Source: Brachyhypopomus gauderio (lineage: Eukaryota > Chordata > Actinopteri > Gymnotiformes > Hypopomidae). Taken from it: a stretch of DNA of 64,000 nt. The stretch lies in assembly GCF_052324685.1 (NCBI RefSeq), contig NC_135228.1:10876886-10940885 (forward strand), written 5' to 3'. The notes under the pieces were generated by a model. That model was not told the DNA's origin. It saw nothing but the letters and a program-made list of their open reading frames with translations, and searched no databases. Position 1 is the stretch's first letter. Each line of letters begins with the position of its first letter. This document shows, one piece after another, positions 54,201 to 60,200 of this stretch. The position numbers were made by a program, and so were the translations under genes.

Positions 54201-57189
54201 CCAGGTGGCATCCTATCACGGTACCACGCTGGAAGTGACTGAGCCGAGCTGGGAGTGGCCTATTGTTTCACAAACGTTTGTAGAAGCAGCCTACATGTCC
54301 AGGTGCTTGGTGTTATACACCTGTGGCCATGGAAGTGATTGGAACACGTGGATCTAATTATTTGGATGGATGAGTGAATCCTTGTGGCAATATAGTGTAG
54401 ATGGGAACACCAGCAGTTCATAACATTTGGGAAAGACAAAGTAGACCCTTGCTATGGGATGAAACAGTGGCTTTAGGTGTCCGTGCACCTATAACTATCT
54501 GTTGATGTTCATCTTCGCCCAGAGAACAGTACAAGTGAGCCCTGTTTAAGGAGTAAATTAAAACATTAGTCTGTACTCTGAGTTGAATGATAAAGGGACA
54601 TTTTCACCTCTCATGTTGTGGAAAACACTGAAGGCTCCAGAGGGAAAACCATAGAAACATCTTCATAGACTAAAAAAATGAACATGAGAGGAACTGTAAT
54701 AAGGTGTAAGATGAAGGACAAACACAAAATGAGTTTGGCGAGAATTCAGTAGAGGGAAAAAAATGAGGGAATGAAATAATAGTTTGGTTGCACATCTAAA
54801 ACAGAAAAAACAATGAGATTTGATCTAAATCTATGAGAAAAAAGGATTCTCACATTCAGCTTCAGATTAAAATAGCTGAAAGACGGAAGGACATCAATAT
54901 GGAGGCGTCAACTGTACCAGCTCACACAACTGGAGGGAGTTCGTTTAGAAAAACTTGAGAAGGCACCTTATTACACCAGCTCAGAAATCCCACTGTGAGA
55001 GTATCTTCACTGTTTTGCTGGTAAAACTGTAAAAGTTCTATTTACAGGAGAAACATAATTCATTTGTGAAATATAATATATAATATTCATCTGTGACAAC
55101 CATGAATATGTACAACATATGTACAACATATGAATATGTATATACATAAAGTATCAGAAATGCATCTTGGAAATGTTTATTTAATACAGAACGCCTGTAG
55201 AGAACAAAAAGTATGTCATGTCGATGTTTTCTTAGCCAAGCTGGGTATCAAATTGCATAAGTTTGAACTGCATCTGAATGTGAGGAAATACAGTTTGCTT
55301 GTTTGACCCTTTGTTAGACTGTTGAGTTAGGGCGTACTCACACTAGGCACGGTTTGCTGGTTCCGTGCTGGGGCCCGGTTATCCCCCCTCCCCACTCCCC
55401 CTCTGGCCTGCACTCACACTGGCTTCATCAAACCGGCCTGAGCACGCTTACGTCATCACAACGCCACTTTATTTGGAAAAAAGCGCGCTCACACAACACT
55501 ATGGAGTTCACGATTCTCTTTTTATTGTATTTTTGGAGTCGTTTTGGGAGTGCAGAAACACGGTGCAAGCACAGATTTATCGATAATTTAACACAACGAT
55601 TGTCTGCTAATCGCTTTGCCGCTATGACTGTTTAACGTGAGCGTCGCATCACTGACGTCATGTTTGAGTTCCAGCGAAATGAACCAATCAGACGAGGCAC
55701 CAAGCGGGCCCGGGCACGGATAGCGCTCACACTAGAAGCGAACCGTGCCCGAGTCCACATGAATCGTGCCCTGGCCCACCTCTTCAAGCAGCCCCGAGCA
55801 CGGTTAACTGATCCGGGCCCGGGCCCGGATCACAGAGCCTAGTGTGAGTACGCCCTTAACCTCAGCCGTTGGTCGATGTCACCAACGATGTTTCGTGAGT
55901 GCAAATCAAAACCTACACCCCAAAAAAAACGGCAAACCAAAGGCTCAAAATGCAGTCGAACACATCCTTTTTTTTTCAAAGATTTGTTTCAGTTGGAAAA
56001 GCATCACCCTTTAGCGCTCGAGTTCCACACCGCACACTTCCACACCGCACACTTCCACACCGCACACTTCCACACCGCACACTTCCACACCGCACACTTC
56101 CACACCGCACACTTCCACACCGCACACTTCCACACCGCACACTTCCACCGACTCTCTCCGCGACCCTTGGCCCCGGTTCGGGATGAGGCTGTGCGGCGGG
56201 GTTGTGACCTCTACCCCTCACGTCTACTGTGCATGCACTTCAGATGAGTCTCTCTGGCCTCACTGAGAGCTCCCCTCTTCCCATCCCCCATCCCTCCTTC
56301 TTCCCTAGATCTTCAGAGACGTGCCAGGTTCAGGAGCAGGACAGGGCGTCTCGCAGCTCAACCTGCCCAGGAGACGAAGTGCGGAGACCAGGACTCCGTC
56401 CTGCAGCGAGAGGCCCCTCACCCTCTTCCACACGCCCACACATTCGGACAAAGACAGAGGTGAGGGGAGGGGGCTGGGATCTCAGTCGTTTTCCTGTGTA
56501 CCACGCAACACGTCACGCTGAAGTCTTTAGCCTATTTCTTTTAAGCTCAGCCCAGAATTGTTACTTCAGAAATGTTTGTTATAGGTGGAAGTTAAAATGA
56601 GTTCTGATTTATGTCCAAAATATATCATATCGTGGGCCGCAGGAAAGACAGTTTGGAACAGCAGTCTAGTCCTACGTCTAAAGCTAGCTCAGTTGTTTAA
56701 TAGTGTAATACATTACAGTCAGAGCACAGTGCAATTTATTCATACTTCTGAAGAGTATTTCTTATAATGTAATCATCTTCTGCCTAATGTTAACCATGAG
56801 CATAATTTCTTAAAAAGATTTCTTTAAATTCTTGCAAGATGAGCTCAATAATGATGTCAAATGATTTCAATAAATACAGTGACACACTGTACGTAAATCT
56901 TAAACGGACTTTGACTCCCAGACCTCCAGACGAGCCCTCTCCATCGCTCCAGTGCTCCCGAGGAGCTAGCGTCAGTGTCTGTCTGGACGGCAGTGGCGGA
57001 CGTGAGGAATAACGTGATGCTGAACTCCGCTGTAGAAACGCCGCCGGCTCCCTCCACACTCAACTGCAACAACACTCCCAACAGAACCAGCAGCCCCAGC
57101 AGCACGGAAGGAGACCAAGACGGGATTCTGCTAGCCCGGCCCAGTCGGCCCACGGCACTGTAAGCATGCGCACACACCTTCCCGCACGT

Positions 57190-57278
<89 letters not shown>

Positions 57279-60200
57279 GTTCTAGTGTTTTCCATTTGTC
57301 ATATTTTCCTTCAACCTTTTCTCTCTCTTCATGGTCTGGCTTGGTAAAAGGAGCAAAGAGAGTGCACCTCTATTTGGTGCTATTAGTGGAGCCTCGTTCT
57401 CTCTCTCTCTCTTTCTCTCTCTTTCCCTCTCTCTCTTTTTCTCTCACTCTACCATTGTACAGGGCAGGGATGGGGTTGGTAATGGATTTTTGAACTAATA
57501 TGTGAGCACCATTGTGACCACTCTTAATTTTCAGCCATTAGTGAAAAGGAAGGCCGTAGCCATGGGACTCGGCGAGATGTTTTTGTACCGATGGACTGTT
57601 ATGCAGCACGTGTTTTTTCGTGTGTGTGTGTGTGTGTGTTTGTGAGGTGGGGATTTTTACCTGAGGTGGCCATCAGAGCAATGCGTATGACAAACGGGTA
57701 CTCTGCTACAACCTTGCAGTTCTCATTTGGAAAACATGAGATGAATTACAATCGAATGTCTCTGCGTTGATTCTGAAAGAAACAAGGTTATTCACCATCC
57801 ATGATTAAAACAATATGAACGCAGTCGCTCGGAGTCAGTGTTCAGGTCTGTTTACATCACTTGTTCACATTGCTGGAAGGCTTTGGCGCATATTATTGAA
57901 CTGAAGCTAAGCTAAGATTGTCAAGGAACTACAAAGTTCAGTGTAGTGTGGATTCTTTACCATTCTCCAAAGAACCATAAACTGATACAGTCCATTTATG
58001 TAACCTTCATAGTTCATATGAAGTTGAGAGTTTAAGTATGGGCTGTACCATCAAACCCCTGCGTTTTACAGAAGATTCCCATAGGACGTGATGTAGGTTT
58101 TATTTCGGTACTTTATAGTCTCAGTCCTCAGTCTTGGCTCTGGGGTTTTATCATGGGAGCGGAAATTACAGTGCCAGACAAGACCATCATGCTCACTCAA
58201 TTTCCTGTCAGCGTTGTTATCATTGATGTCTGAATTGCATCAGCTTTCTTCCCAGGGTCCTGGCGAGCCCCGGGGGGATGTGGCGGACCCCCTGTCGTCT
58301 TCCTTCTCTCCCGCCAAACAGCTGTACGCTCACCTTTCACTTCATTAGAAAAAGATGTAGTTACAGGAAGAGCACAAGGCCGTGATCGATACCTGATAAT
58401 ACTGTAGGAGAAGCAGGGAGGAATACTAACGTGGTATACTATGACCACTCAGGCCTTAGACGTTTTTGTGGGAAAACGATCATCTAAACATTTCCTCCTG
58501 TCATACCCAAAGCTATAACTCAGGCTCCTGGGCAGGCCAGAGCATGCTCCCAGTCCTGGAGTCTCCTCCTCCATCAACACCGTACAAATAGACACCAGAT
58601 TACAGCCTCGGCAAGATATGTAAAGCCAAGACTTTTAATAAGTTAGAGGCTCAGCTGAATGGAACATTAAAGTGAGAAACTGGAGATGGAATTCTGAATG
58701 GAATTCTGCCGGGATGAATGAACGATGAATGAACCATTTAGACTTTAAGGATGATTTTATGAAGATAATTTAAATGTATAATATACATTAAGTGTATTCT
58801 AAAGGTCATCACTTGAATTTGAATTCAACGTATCTACATTAACATTATTTAATCCAAGCATTATAACTTAATGAAATTTCAGTTACTGTTAGTTACTTCA
58901 GCCTCTGGAGACAATCTTGTGTGTGGTCTTAAACAACAACAAAACAAAAATTTATTAACCAAACCCAGACTCCATAGGCTCTCCGCACCTAGCCCCGCCC
59001 CCCCACCCGCCCCTGGTGCAGGGTGATTGGCCCAGCTTCAACCACCCTGCGAGAAGATGAACCCAGACTCCATAGGCTCTCCGCACCTAGCCCCGCCCCT
59101 CACGCAGGGTGATTGGCCCAGCTTCAACCACCCTGCGAGAAGATGAATGGTAGAACAGCACGAGAGCAGCGCTTAGCAACCTCATGTGGATTAACAAGCC
59201 CCGGCGAGTGTGATGGAGCCTACCACGTCCCAGCGGGCTGTAGCGGAGTCACGCCGCTGATTCATCACCTGAGAAAACATCCCAGCAGTCAGTGCAGCTG
59301 AGACGGTACAGGGGAGCTGGACGGACCCACGGCCCGCTGCTCAGGGGGAGCCCGTGCTGATTTGACTGGAGCCCGGCAAGAAACAGAAAGAGGTCCGAGG
59401 GGAGGTTACATTCAGCGGCCATTAGGTGACCACTTGTGCAAAGCACTGGATCTGTGAAGCCCGCTCTAGATTTAATGGAAGTAGGCAATGAACAGCAGTT
59501 ACGGAGTAATTTGGACTTTAAGAGTAGGATATGGAATTAGCACGTCAAACTGTGAATTTGTCTTTGTGGCAATTGTTGGGAATTGAAAATGTCAAATAAT
59601 AGATCAATTGTAACCTATTATTAAGCTAGGGAACCAGAGCTATGAATTACACGTTACTTTATCTCACCGTGTTAGGTTGGGTCGTTCCCATGACAACCTC
59701 TGAATGCTCATCAGTCCAGGAGGACGTGATTGTGCTCGGCGCTGCCAACTCCGTGGTCCCCCGTACGGTGTGCAAGGACTCGTCTAATCTCGTGCAAGTA
59801 CAGAATAACCCCGTTGATGTTTGATACTCCAAAGGGCCATTTTTAAACGGCGTGACTTGTTCGCGCCATCGAGCGCGTATAAAAAGGCAAAGACACAGAG
59901 CTTATTTGACTGCTCTTCTCAGTGGCGCTTCCGAGATCTGCATGCATAAAATCGCGGCGCAAAACGAAGACTTTGTTGTTGTGGGGCGCTGCAGAAAGAG
60001 ACGCGAACACCGTTGCTCCATCTGCTCTGCGTGCTCGACCTTGGAGAGGGAATTCAGCGTATCGGCCGCTGGACGGAAGAAACTGCTGCAGAGGCCTCAA
60101 GTCAGGAGAGGCCCTATATACTCACAACACTGGTGTTCTTAATTAGATGGAGGAATTGAAGCTAAAACTCATTTACGTAGCCTTTCACGGGTCACGGCAC

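Larger units (their letters stand above)
49415..56308. other. arhgap26: arhgap26 intron 18, transposon and minisatellite rich
   Basis: Carries (TG)n at 49854-49886, a perfect 25-bp palindrome (50675-50699), a 33-bp minisatellite (52566-53172), a Tc1/mariner relic (53177-54397), a Harbinger-like element (55330-55855) and a 15-bp array (56026-56145). The remaining several kilobases show no recognisable exon. Confidence 0.8.

Noticed and set aside
59642..59824. 60-codon frame starting [15 protein letters not shown] with a hydrophobic N-terminus
   Set aside because: Looks superficially like a secreted peptide, but one short frame without homology, splice signals or a promoter is expected by chance in an intron.
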